A stretch of DNA of 64,000 nt, taken from NCBI RefSeq assembly GCF_029852145.1, contig NC_079979.1:2280501-2344500 (forward strand). The letters run 5' to 3'. This stretch comes from Microplitis mediator. Taxonomy: Eukaryota > Arthropoda > Insecta > Hymenoptera > Braconidae. Positions 45,330 through 54,967 of this stretch are shown one piece after another. Positions within the stretch are counted from its first letter, which is position 1. Every line of letters starts with the position of its first letter. The notes under the pieces were generated by a model. It had not been told where the DNA came from. It was given only the letters and a program-made list of their open reading frames with translations, and searched no databases. Both the position numbers and the translations under genes were made by a program.

Positions 45330-46215
45330 CTGCATATTTATTTCTAATTCCGTAATTTTGAAGACTTTAGTATCACGACATTTCTATCGTTGTTATCAAT
45401 CATGCATACGAAAATATTTTCCTAGTTACGACAGACAATTAATGAATGATTATTTTTCCATGTAAAAATTTTACTCTTGTGGATCTATTTTATGCTAGCA
45501 AAAAATGACGAAATAGCTGTATCGATAGTTTGGAGTAATCAAGAAACTGATAACAACTATATTGGTAGGCTTTAGACTTTATAAGAATCAAGGACAATTA
45601 TGTGACAAACAAGTCGTTAATTTAATGAATGATGAGTTTTATCAGATTTTTTGTAGTTGGAAATTCCTAGTTGATCGATTCCTTTGTGTTTTTTACGATT
45701 CATCGTTATTTTTGCCCGGGCTACAAAAAATTTGTTCTTTTAATCTTTCGACAACGGTTTCTCTTGAACGAATAAACCGACTTTGATGGTTGACGTGCCA
45801 TTTGATGCGGCTTATAAAGCTTTAAAGCTGATTAGATTTTGAAATCAATTCATCGATCGCATTACGAGTTATCCCAAAAAAAAAAACATTTTAAAAAAAT
45901 TTTCAAAATACCTCTGAACGCACCCTATTGATCAAGCACAACTTTTCACAGCTTTTAGATATTAACAAGCCATGTTAAATGCCACCTTGACGATCAAAAT
46001 CGGTTTATCCGTTCAACAAGTTACAGAATATGTACATACGTACATACGTTCATACATACATACACTCGAACACCATCTTGAAATTAGTCAGGATAGTTAG
46101 CTAGAACTTTAAAACGTCAAGATCTGTTAGAAATTCGATTCTAAAAAATCGGACGGAAACCTATAACTTCCCGAAATAGTGGAAATTTTCAATTTTCTTA
46201 CCGGAAACTTAAAAA
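45330..46215. repeat. Inverted duplicate of 23096-23980 with an orphan promoter
   Basis: Reverse copy of the segment at 23.1-24.0 kb. From 45330 to 45575 is shared AT-rich DNA (TTTGCTAGCA...AAATGACGAAATAGCTG-type stretches). From 45575 to 45710 is the family promoter block on the plus strand (CAAGGACAATTATGTGACAA, AAGTCGTTAATTTAATGAAT, ATTCCTTTGTGTTTT). From 45715 repeat T in reverse replaces the TATA box and gene. Confidence 0.65.
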
Positions 46216-47421
46216 AAATTTTCATTTTGATGATGATTACACAATTAAAGAATCAATATTTGTTTCTTCAATTGTTTAACAAAACTTTGATAGATCACCC
46301 CTAAAAAACGGTTTAGTAGATCAATTAAAAAATTTACAGGATTTTTGGGGGTACATTAAACTAAAACATATCTGGCAACATTAAACCTTCCATCGATATT
46401 TACAAAGTAGCGGTTTATTTACTAAAAAACCAACAAGAGCCAATCTTTTGTGCTCACTCCTGACGGATGTTGAAAATTACAAAGAAAAAAAATCCAAAAA
46501 TTGATGAAAGGATCTTGTAGGGGATTTATTTTAGTTTATAACGTCACCCTCCAATTTACTGTGCGATAAATACTAGCTGAGACATCGATGATCGAACCCA
46601 GAAGGAATCTTTTTCGTTTGTAGGCTACCATCTTTGTGAAAAATCATCCTACGAGATTAAAAAAAAACTCGAATTCAAGCTAAATAAATTTGCTCGTTGG
46701 AAAAAAAAGTCATTCGGAAAGGCCCTACGGTTATTAGCATGGTGAATTTGCCCCCGAAAGGTATCGGCTTGATACTGCGGGGATTTTTAGGTACTAATGA
46801 GATATTAAGATCCTGAGAGTTTCAGCTTTTGAAACCAATCGGTCTTCGAGAAAAAGCCAAATATGTAAAAATCAGATAAAATGAATATTCTCAGAGACTA
46901 TTTTATCGATTGACTTATACTCGGGATATGTTTTGGGGGTCGATAGTAGCTCCTCGGAAAAAAATTGGGAGCTTGATCGGTCGACAACAACCTCGAAAAA
47001 AATGACTTTTTAGTTTTAATTTCGACTTTTCACGATGTTTCGGTTCTGGTACAATTATGAAATAATTTTTTTTGGATTCCTCATCCAATTTCCTATAGAC
47101 TTAAGTGCTTTTAAAATTTTCAAAAAAGGTACGCTATATAGAAAAAAAAAATAAAAACCACTTTTTAAGCAAATATTTACTTTATTTACATGTTTAAAGT
47201 GTGAATCATTATTTTTCTAGTTTGTGTATGTTCTTGAATGTTATTTGCAAGAATAATCTCTGCATCAGCAGTTAAATTTTGTCCTATCATATAATATCAA
47301 CTAACATATTATAAACATTATACACATATAAAACAGGAAATAGATTTTAGTTTGTAAATTATAAATACATAACAACAAATGAAAGATATACTTGAGGAAA
47401 AAAATGTATAATCATATTTTA
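46216..47421. other. Unassigned DNA next to the transposase gene
   Basis: Mixed AT-rich sequence without frames of note. The part nearest 47421 is probably the 3' untranslated end of the minus-strand transposase. I looked for a terminal inverted repeat matching 59843-60026 and found none I can defend. Confidence 0.4.
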
Positions 47422-47728
47422 TCAGTCTTCATCACTATCCTCTTCAATCACAGGTGAAATACTGTCTCTATCAAATAATTTGCTAAGTATTGCAGCAAGC
47501 CTTAAAATCTTTGTTAAATATCTCCCGTGTGATAAATAGTAAACAACAGCAGCAACATGAGAGCAACATCCAATTGTTCTCAAACCATTTGCACACTCAC
47601 AACTATGCCTCAATATGCTTTTTTGACCAATAGCATTTTTTTTATACTCAATAAAACATCTATAAACCTTTCTATTAATGTGTCTGGATTGAACTTGAAT
47701 TTTGATTATATTTGACTGTTGTTTCACA
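47422..47728 (-). pseudogene. C-terminal part of split transposase (SWIM-type finger)
   Basis: This minus-strand segment is the last exon-like part of the transposase at 58029-59842, cut off by the Gypsy insertion. Removing 47733-58028 and one copy of the TATT target duplication joins the two parts in one frame (1814 + 307 bases = 707 codons including the stop). It encodes HSCECANGLRTIGCCSHVAA, which fits the SWIM zinc finger pattern CxCx(n)CxH, and an acidic end (EEDSDED). SWIM fingers occur in some eukaryotic transposases and bind DNA or protein. Confidence 0.75.
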
Positions 47729-47732
47729 TATT

Positions 47733-49587
47733 TGTGATGGTGGAGTGACCCAGTGAACCCAGAACAGAGGACACCTGTGATTATTATTTATAAACTATTA
47801 TTATTACTATTTTCTTATACCTATGACTTAATACTACTTATTCACTAATTATTATTTTCATATCTACTGGACTATCGGTTACACTTAAAACTAGTAGGCT
47901 TAAAAAATAGGACTAAAATTCTAAATATTATGTTCCTTTGTTTAAACAAATTAATTACTACTGTACTTATACTACTCTATTATCTATTTACTTAAAAACT
48001 ATTACTTATGTTTCTATTTAATATGACTTATACTTTTGTATATAATACTTTCTTTTTTTTCTTTTCTTTCATTAATATAAACATTATTATTTTTCCTTAA
48101 CAATGAGTTATTATTATTATTTACACTTATAAGGCTGTGCTTTTAAAATCTAAGTCGAATGAATATACCGAGATATAAAATTATATGGATGTACGGTATA
48201 AGTACGTGAATGCGCGACCGAGCGAAAATTATTCTAAGTCCTGAGCACCAAAATCAAAGGAAATAAAATAAAAACGCTTATATAGGTTTCGAATAAAACG
48301 TTTAAAAGTTTTAAGAGATTGAAAGAATTATAAAATGAACAGAAATACGAGAAATATTGGTGAAATTAAAATAAACTCTAGTATTTCAATCGTTCATTCT
48401 TTCATTTTCTATCCGTCCGCCCGGATTATCGTCGCTCACACGGCTAAGTTCTCGGGACTTAGTATTTACTTAACATCTTAAACGAATTCTTTTCTTTTAA
48501 ATTCAATTTTACATACGATAAAATTAATTTCTCTCGATTTCCTTTGACTTTTTAACTCGGGACTTAGAAAATATTTTACAACAGTAGACTCTCGATGTCA
48601 ACAACAGAGGGCGAGGGAATTTATTCCCGTTCACCTCTACAACGGGTAGATATAGAGATAAAACCGCGCATTTAAGCCCGTAGAGGCAACTTAGTCTCCC
48701 GAGAGGTTGTCAAGGAAGGCCATTCCAGTCAACCAAGAAGGAAGTCACTTACCAGGAGTCCGACCGGACCAGGTAAGCGAAATCTATTTCTCTCGAGGAG
48801 GTTTTAAGGGACCCCACTCCAAGGCCTTCTGCCAAGGGGTGGTAGGTGAAACTATCCGCGTAGGTGGGGGTTTGTTGGAGGCCATCCACTTACCCTCTGG
48901 GACGGGACTTCGTGTAGGGCCGACGGGGTAGTCGACCAGACTCCCCTGAAGCACCCGGGGAGGGGTAGTACCGCGTGGTAGACCGCAAATCTTTTGAGTA
49001 TGTGTGTGACCGTGTAACCGTGTAAACCGTGTATAGATTGTTTAATTAGCAATAAACCGTGTAAATTGTTGAATAAACAACAAGCCGTAATTTTATAATA
49101 TTGAAACCGCGTTTAATTATTAATATTAATTATTGTAAGAGGTAGTAGAAAAGGGCTGGAAGCCATTGTAATTATTAAATAATAAATCCTAGTTTCTTAT
49201 TTCTTTTCTAAATCTGTGTTTTCTTTCTTTTAAAAAAAAGAGTTTCTTTTGTTTAGTTAAAGTAAAGTTTTGTTGACTTGATTAATTAGCACTGTCTATA
49301 AATTAAAAACCCCTTTTGAACCCTGGACTCCGGCGAGCTAAACCAAGCAAAAAGGGGTAGTTGGATAATTTATACAGTCTAATTTAAGAGATTAACCATT
49401 ACTTCTTTTGATTGATTAAATCGTTCATATTTTTACTCACTAATTTTCTTTCAATATATATTTTCTGTTTCGTCTAACTTCTGACTTTCTGGTGACATAC
49501 AAAACTGATTTGACGTCTTTCTGTGATACTAATTAATTAATTACTCTTCGACTATTTTATAATTAAAACCCAATTATACCCGTTACA
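47733..49587 (+). repeat. 5' LTR of the Gypsy element
   Basis: 1855 bp, TG...CA. AT-rich U3 in the first kilobase, then a GC-richer part (about 48590-49000) with GATATAGAGATAAAA near 48650, CAGGTAAGCG at about 48771-48780 (a consensus splice donor) and repeated CCGTGTAAACCGTGTA near 49010-49060. A 74-codon frame (48707-48931) is present in both LTRs but has no recognised domain. Confidence 0.95.
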
Positions 49588-49592
49588 AATTT

Positions 49593-49610
49593 TGGCGCTC
49601 GAACAGGGAC
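49593..49610 (+). promoter_or_regulatory. Primer binding site (tRNA-Lys type)
   Basis: TGGCGCTCGAACAGGGAC begins five bases after the LTR. It matches the complement of the 3' end of tRNA-Lys(UUU), as I know it, at 17 of 18 bases. The same primer is used by lentiviruses and, as I recall, Osvaldo-type elements. Confidence 0.8.
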
Positions 49611-49688
49611 CTGACCGCGAATAAATCCAGAGTTAACGGGTACCGCGAAAGTTTTATTAACACTTTTTTTTTCTTTCCCTTTTCATTT

Positions 49689-51494
49689 GTGTCATTTATT
49701 TCCGCTATAATTATGAAAAAGCAACCGGTAACCGGATCCCAAACGTGGGTATGGTCGCTTCGTAAGGACGCCCTTTTAAAAGAACTCGAGAAATACCCAG
49801 TGAACATCGAACCGCAGGCAACGTTATCAGAATTAAGATTTCTTTTGCGAACGGAATTAAATAAAGCGAAAGCCGCGAACGCAGGTCGTGCGGGTCGGTA
49901 CGATAAATTATTAGTCGATCTCGATCGTTCCGAAGCCGAATTGGACAACCTCGACAACTCAGACGACGGCGCGACGATTGAAGACCCTGAGAACGACGAC
50001 GAACACCCGTCAGACGAAGACCGGGGCAGCGTGGACCAATCACCGGAGGCAAGAAATGCCCGAAACCGACAAACCCGAGAAGAACAAATCCGGGTTGAAA
50101 TTGAACGGGAAGAACGTGAGAGGTTTGAAAGAGAAGAACGAGAAAGAATCGAGGCAGAAGAAAGGGAACGAATGGAGAACGAGAGAAGGCAACAAGAGGA
50201 ACGAGATCGTCGAGCACGGGAAGCAAGGGAGCAAGCAGAGAGAGAACAGGCTGAAAGAGAACGAGCCGAGAGAGCAGCGCGGGAAGCAGCAGAGCGAGAC
50301 GACCAAGAAATACGTGAGCGTTTGCGACAAGAAATCCGGGCACAACTCTTACGTGAACGCGAAGAACAACGGGCGCGTGACGCGGGTCGGGAAGAGAGAG
50401 AAGCGAGAGTGAGACGTGAGAATGAACAGCGAGAGAGAGAAGAACAGGAATTACGTGCTCGGTTGCGGGAAGAAATTCGTGAGCAAATATTACGCGAAGA
50501 AAACGAGCGACGCGAACGCGAAAACCGAAACCGGCGGACAGGTCACGAGTCCATGGAAGTAGCTGAACCCAGAGCTGGTTCCTCAAGACAAGGAACCCCG
50601 TTACCAAGTCGCGCTCGACAGTCACTATTGGTAGATGACTCCGTCGAGCTTCGAAAGAGGGACTTGGTACGGAAATGGGGCGTCGTATTCAATGGGGAAC
50701 GCGACGTCCAGGAATTCCTGGAACGGCTGGAAGAATTGGCAGAAAGCTATGGGTATGAGATGGACCACTTAGTGCCATGCATCCCGATTTTGCTCCGGGA
50801 AAAAGCTCTCCTCTGGTACAGAAATAACAAGAGGGATTGGGTTTCTTGGGAAGACTTCGTATCGGATCTAAAAGCTTTTTACCTGCCTCCAGGACTCGAA
50901 CTAGAGCTGGAAGAACAAATCCGGAACCGCGTACAAAGATCGACCGAAACCGCGGCAGAATATGCAACCAAATTGCAAACACTAATGAGAAGACACGGTC
51001 AAATGTCAACCACAGCCCGTCTTACTCGTTTGTATCATAATTTGAGACCTGAGTATCGCCGATACATTAAACGTACGGAATTTACCACTGTTCCGGAACT
51101 TTTACGACTCGCGGGTGAATATGAACAACTCGTCGCGCAGGAAAGAGCCCCTCCGGCCAAAGAAACCAAGCAACCACCCCGGAAACCGGTAAAGACCGCG
51201 ACACAAGCACCACTCGAAATTTTCGAGTATAACTGGCGAGAGTGTTGTTGGAGATGTCGACAACGGGGACATACTAAGCCTGAATGTACGAATCAGTGGG
51301 TGAAATTTTGCATGCGGTGTGGTAAAATGGGAACGTTTTCCCGAGATTGTCCCTGCCCAAGACAGGGAAACGCCGAGAGGACCGGTACACGCTCCCAAAC
51401 CCGGTCCGTGATTCCCCCGGGAGCACAAAATCAAACGAGCAACGCGCCGAGAAGCCCCGAGCCGAAGGCAGGCAATTCCAGCCAACAGCCGTAA
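49689..51494 (+). CDS. Gag polyprotein of the Gypsy element
   Basis: 601 residues from the first ATG; a second ATG eight codons on (MKKQPVTG) is also possible. An N-terminal region is followed by a very long charged helix (about residues 125-290) rich in Glu-Arg repeats (REERERFEREERERIEAEE), a likely coiled coil unusual in size for gag. Residues about 320-500 are the capsid-like domain (FLERLEELAESYGYEM, LLREKALLWYRNNKRDW, FYLPPGLELELEEQI, RLYHNLRPEYRRYI). Two zinc knuckles follow: CWRCRQRGHTKPEC (520-533) is canonical CCHC; CMRCGKMGTFSRDC (541-554) has Thr where His is expected. Packages the RNA into particles. Its end overlaps pol and contains the frameshift site. Confidence 0.9.
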   Translation: MSFISAIIMKKQPVTGSQTWVWSLRKDALLKELEKYPVNIEPQATLSELRFLLRTELNKAKAANAGRAGRYDKLLVDLDRSEAELDNLDNSDDGATIEDPENDDEHPSDEDRGSVDQSPEARNARNRQTREEQIRVEIEREERERFEREERERIEAEERERMENERRQQEERDRRAREAREQAEREQAERERAERAAREAAERDDQEIRERLRQEIRAQLLREREEQRARDAGREEREARVRRENEQREREEQELRARLREEIREQILREENERRERENRNRRTGHESMEVAEPRAGSSRQGTPLPSRARQSLLVDDSVELRKRDLVRKWGVVFNGERDVQEFLERLEELAESYGYEMDHLVPCIPILLREKALLWYRNNKRDWVSWEDFVSDLKAFYLPPGLELELEEQIRNRVQRSTETAAEYATKLQTLMRRHGQMSTTARLTRLYHNLRPEYRRYIKRTEFTTVPELLRLAGEYEQLVAQERAPPAKETKQPPRKPVKTATQAPLEIFEYNWRECCWRCRQRGHTKPECTNQWVKFCMRCGKMGTFSRDCPCPRQGNAERTGTRSQTRSVIPPGAQNQTSNAPRSPEPKAGNSSQQP

Positions 51495-54400
51495 AAACCA
51501 GCGATAAACGTCCTTTTGCCGAGATCAGACTCGGAAACGCGAAAATCCATGCATTAATGGATACCGGAGCGACCGCGTCAATTATTTCTGAACACACGTG
51601 GCATTTCATCCATGCAAACAAACTATACACGCGCTATGACTCAACGCCAGTACAAGGATCAACCATGGGCAACCATATTGTACGATCAACTGGTACCGCG
51701 TGGGTTACCATAAGACATGAGAACCGAGAATATACTTTGCCGTTTCATGTCATCACTGCGTACACGAGTGACATGCTTCTGGGTATTGACAATTTGTCAG
51801 CAATGGGCTATCAATTGATACGCCAACCTGGGACATTTGACTGTCATACCCTCGATATAAAGCATGATATAGAAACAGCCCGTAAAGAAATCAAGACTTG
51901 GCTCAAATTGGATGAATCAATAACTGGCCCAACCCGGTGTGCGACCCATAAAATTAAAATTAAACCTGGAACCGAACCGGTAAAAACGCGCTACTTTCCG
52001 AAGAACCCCAAAATGCAACAGATCATGAATGAAGAAGTTGACAAGATGCTGAAAGATGGAATCATCGAACCATCAAACAGCCCGTGGAATTCCCCGGTCG
52101 TATTAGTGCGTAAAAAGGACCGGAAATACCGTTTTTGCGTTGACTTCCGCAAAGTAAACGACGTATCCGAAAAAGACGCATTCCCAATACCCCACGTGAA
52201 TGCATCTCTTGATAAATTAAGAAAGGCAAAATTTATCAGTACTATCGACTTGAAAAGCGGATATTGGCAGATACCACTGGAAAACGAAAGCAAACCAATT
52301 ACTGCTTTCACGATACCCGGACGTGGTCTGTTTCAATTCCGTGTAATGCCTTTTGGACTACATTCTGCTCCTGCAACGTTCCAGCGAGTAATGTACGAAG
52401 TCCTGGGCGCTGATCTCGAAGCTCACGTGGTAGTATATTTGGACGATATAATAATCGTCAGTGAAACCCTTGCCGAGCACATGGAAATCCTGAGAAAGGT
52501 GATGACACGACTCCGCACCGCGAACTTGAAATTAAACCCCGAGAAATCCCACTTTTTGAAACAAAGTACCGTGTATTTGGGTCATGTCATCGACGAACAA
52601 GGAATCCGAACGGATCCGGAAAAAGTTAAAGCAATTACCGAGATTGCTTCCCCGCGTACAACTAAAGAACTGCGCCAGTTCTTGGGAATGATATCCTGGT
52701 ATCGACGGTTTATTCCCAACTGCGCAGACCTGACCAAACCATTGACTTGTCTTCTGCAGAAAAGAAAACGATGGAAATGGGAAACTGCTGAACAAACGGC
52801 GTTTGAAACCCTGAAAAACCATCTGAAATCGGACCCCCTATTGGTTCCCCCGGACTTTTCTAAACGTTTCGTCTTACAAACGGATGCGAGTGACGTTGGA
52901 ATAGGCGCTGTCCTGACACAGGAACACGACGGTGCAGAAAAAGTCGTCGCATACGCGAGTCGATCGTTAAACAAAGCCGAGCGGAATTACAGTGTAACCG
53001 AGAAAGAATGTCTTGCAGTGGTCTGGGCGATTCAGAAAATGAGACCATACCTCGAAGGGTATGAGTTCACGGTCATTACAGATCACCAGTCACTGAAATG
53101 GCTCCGATCAATCGAGAGTCCGAGTGGTCGGGTAGCCAGATGGAATCTGTACCTTCAACAGTACGAGTTTGACGTCGTTTATCGGAAAGGGAAATGGAAC
53201 AAAGTAGCAGACGCGTTATCGCGAAGCACTATTACCAATTCCGACGAAAGTGACCCTCACGAACCGGAAACCGATTTAATTCTCGAAGCAGTTGACCTTG
53301 GCGATTCTTGGTATGAACGAACGGTCAAAGGGGTCAAGAATGACCCTCAAAGATACCCCGAGTATTGTCTGAAACAAGACTTATTATATCGGCATCGATA
53401 TCATAGCCTAGACTATGCAGACCGAGGCAATGTCTGGAAACTGTGTATTCCAGCAGCGGGAGTGAGACAGATCATCCGCGAGAACCATGATGTGCCTTCG
53501 GCTGGTCACTGCGGAATCGCTAAAACGATTGCTCGGGTGTCCAGTCAATATTACTGGCCGCGTATGAGAGCCGAAATTACTGAGTATGTGCGGCAATGTG
53601 TGAAATGTCAAGCATATAAAGCCTCACAACAACCACCATCGGCCCCAATGGGGACAATTCCGGCCCTGAGGCCATGGTCAGTGGTGGCTGCTGACGTAAT
53701 TGGACCAAAACCGCGATCCTCACGGGGAATGTGTTATTTGGTAGTCTTTCAAGACAAATTCACAAAATGGATAGAAGTCCAACCGTTACGGCAACAGACA
53801 GCCTCCGCGATCACCAACGCGTTTAAGGAACGGGTTCTGCTACGTTTTGGAAGGGTAGAGACAGTTATTACCGACAATGGTACCCCTTTTGTCAGCAAAG
53901 AGTTCACTTCTTTGCTCCAGCAATTCGGGATAAGACACGTCCGAACACCCCCATATTCGCCGCAGTGTAATCCCGTTGAACGTACGAACCGGGTAATTGG
54001 TACAATGATCGCGCAGTTTGCCGGAACAAACCAGAGAAACTGGGATAAGCAAGTTCCGGAATTTGCCTTCGCGTATAATACTGCGAAACACGATGCCACG
54101 GAATTTTCCCCGGCATACCTGAACTACGGTCGCGAAATACAGCCTCCGTCATCGGTACGATCTCGCGCCGGACAAGGGGAAAGCGAGGTGTACGACCCTC
54201 ATCGGGCAGCGAAGACTCTGGAGGACACAATGGAGTTAGTCAAAGTAAACTTGGCACAGGCTTATGAGAGACAAGCCAAGTATTATAATCGAAAGCGAGG
54301 TTCTTGGCAACCAGTTCCTGGGGATCTGGTCAGCAAGAGAGAACATCACTTGTCATCCGCGATTGATAATTTTTCGGCTAAACTCGCAGAGAAGTTCGCT

Positions 54401-54670
54401 ACGGGCTTTACCGTGACGAAAGTCGTAGGACCTTCGGTATACGAAGTGACCAAGGAAGGTAAAACCTTCACCGCGCACCTTAAAGACCTAAAACCCTTTC
54501 ACGAGGGAAATCCCCTGAAACCTGACCGCGACCTACTTGACCACGAACAACTTGACCACGACCACGAACAAACGGAACCAGAATTAGACGAAACTTTGCA
54601 ACCGCGTCGTATAACTCGGGCTATGGCGAGAAAGGCTAATTCTCCCCCTATCACCGGAGACCCGGGTTGA
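51347..54670 (+). CDS. Pol polyprotein of the Gypsy element (PR-RT-RH-IN)
   Basis: The frame is -1 relative to gag. Translation is expected by frameshift at 51365-51371, so the first residues given from the ATG at 51347 are nominal. Numbering from that ATG: protease DTGA at 72-75; RT with FCVDFRKVN, YWQIPL, MPFGLHSAPATFQ and the catalytic YLDD at 364-367; RNase H with Asp513, Glu552 and Asp579; integrase with a HHCC finger (His714/His721, Cys751/Cys754) and catalytic Asp783, Asp843 and Glu878, the last two 35 apart. A GPY/F-like segment ends the integrase (KVVGPSVYEVTKEG). The tail is acidic (DHEQLDHDHEQTEPELDE). All key residues are present and there is no internal stop, so the element may be active. 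No chromodomain seen. Confidence 0.95.
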   Translation: MSLPKTGKRREDRYTLPNPVRDSPGSTKSNEQRAEKPRAEGRQFQPTAVKTSDKRPFAEIRLGNAKIHALMDTGATASIISEHTWHFIHANKLYTRYDSTPVQGSTMGNHIVRSTGTAWVTIRHENREYTLPFHVITAYTSDMLLGIDNLSAMGYQLIRQPGTFDCHTLDIKHDIETARKEIKTWLKLDESITGPTRCATHKIKIKPGTEPVKTRYFPKNPKMQQIMNEEVDKMLKDGIIEPSNSPWNSPVVLVRKKDRKYRFCVDFRKVNDVSEKDAFPIPHVNASLDKLRKAKFISTIDLKSGYWQIPLENESKPITAFTIPGRGLFQFRVMPFGLHSAPATFQRVMYEVLGADLEAHVVVYLDDIIIVSETLAEHMEILRKVMTRLRTANLKLNPEKSHFLKQSTVYLGHVIDEQGIRTDPEKVKAITEIASPRTTKELRQFLGMISWYRRFIPNCADLTKPLTCLLQKRKRWKWETAEQTAFETLKNHLKSDPLLVPPDFSKRFVLQTDASDVGIGAVLTQEHDGAEKVVAYASRSLNKAERNYSVTEKECLAVVWAIQKMRPYLEGYEFTVITDHQSLKWLRSIESPSGRVARWNLYLQQYEFDVVYRKGKWNKVADALSRSTITNSDESDPHEPETDLILEAVDLGDSWYERTVKGVKNDPQRYPEYCLKQDLLYRHRYHSLDYADRGNVWKLCIPAAGVRQIIRENHDVPSAGHCGIAKTIARVSSQYYWPRMRAEITEYVRQCVKCQAYKASQQPPSAPMGTIPALRPWSVVAADVIGPKPRSSRGMCYLVVFQDKFTKWIEVQPLRQQTASAITNAFKERVLLRFGRVETVITDNGTPFVSKEFTSLLQQFGIRHVRTPPYSPQCNPVERTNRVIGTMIAQFAGTNQRNWDKQVPEFAFAYNTAKHDATEFSPAYLNYGREIQPPSSVRSRAGQGESEVYDPHRAAKTLEDTMELVKVNLAQAYERQAKYYNRKRGSWQPVPGDLVSKREHHLSSAIDNFSAKLAEKFATGFTVTKVVGPSVYEVTKEGKTFTAHLKDLKPFHEGNPLKPDRDLLDHEQLDHDHEQTEPELDETLQPRRITRAMARKANSPPITGDPG
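51365..51407 (+). promoter_or_regulatory. -1 ribosomal frameshift signal of gag-pol
   Basis: The heptamer G GGA AAC (51365-51371) is in the gag frame (CAG GGA AAC). After a 7-base spacer a 7-bp GC-rich stem can form: GGACCGG (51379-51385) with CCGGTCC (51401-51407), loop 15 bases. After the slip, pol reads RREDRYT, which is its open frame. The stem may be part of a larger pseudoknot, which I cannot test. Confidence 0.8.
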
Positions 54671-54967
54671 AATTGGGCCACCCCGTAAAAAGGGGGTAAA
54701 ATTAGGATCAGTTATTCTGTCTTTGAGGAGTTTATATTTTTTTTTTATGATAAACACATGTAAAGATAAATTATATATATATCATTTTTATATATATAAA
54801 TCATATGTTATTCACTTTAAATGTTTTTTTTTCTCTTTTATTCTACTACCTCGTATAAAAAAAAAAGAGAACCGTGTAAACTCTCAGTTACGTTTTAGGA
54901 ATGAATGAATGAATGAAACAGTATGATTATCACTATTGTAAACCCTTTTGAAAACTATTGTATATAG
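54671..54967 (+). other. Spacer between pol and ORF3
   Basis: AT-rich, with TATATATATATC runs. It ends TATTGTATATAG directly before the ATG of ORF3; this could serve as a splice acceptor for a subgenomic RNA from the donor in the 5' LTR, an inference only. Confidence 0.4.

Noticed and set aside
48707..48931. 74-codon frame in both LTRs as a gene
   Set aside because: Lies in the LTR leader region, has no known domain, and its identity between LTRs only reflects LTR identity. It may be transcribed but there is no coding evidence.
49711..50625. Minus-strand frame of 304 codons
   Set aside because: Antisense of the gag coiled-coil region; its composition mirrors the Glu/Arg codons and no domain is visible.
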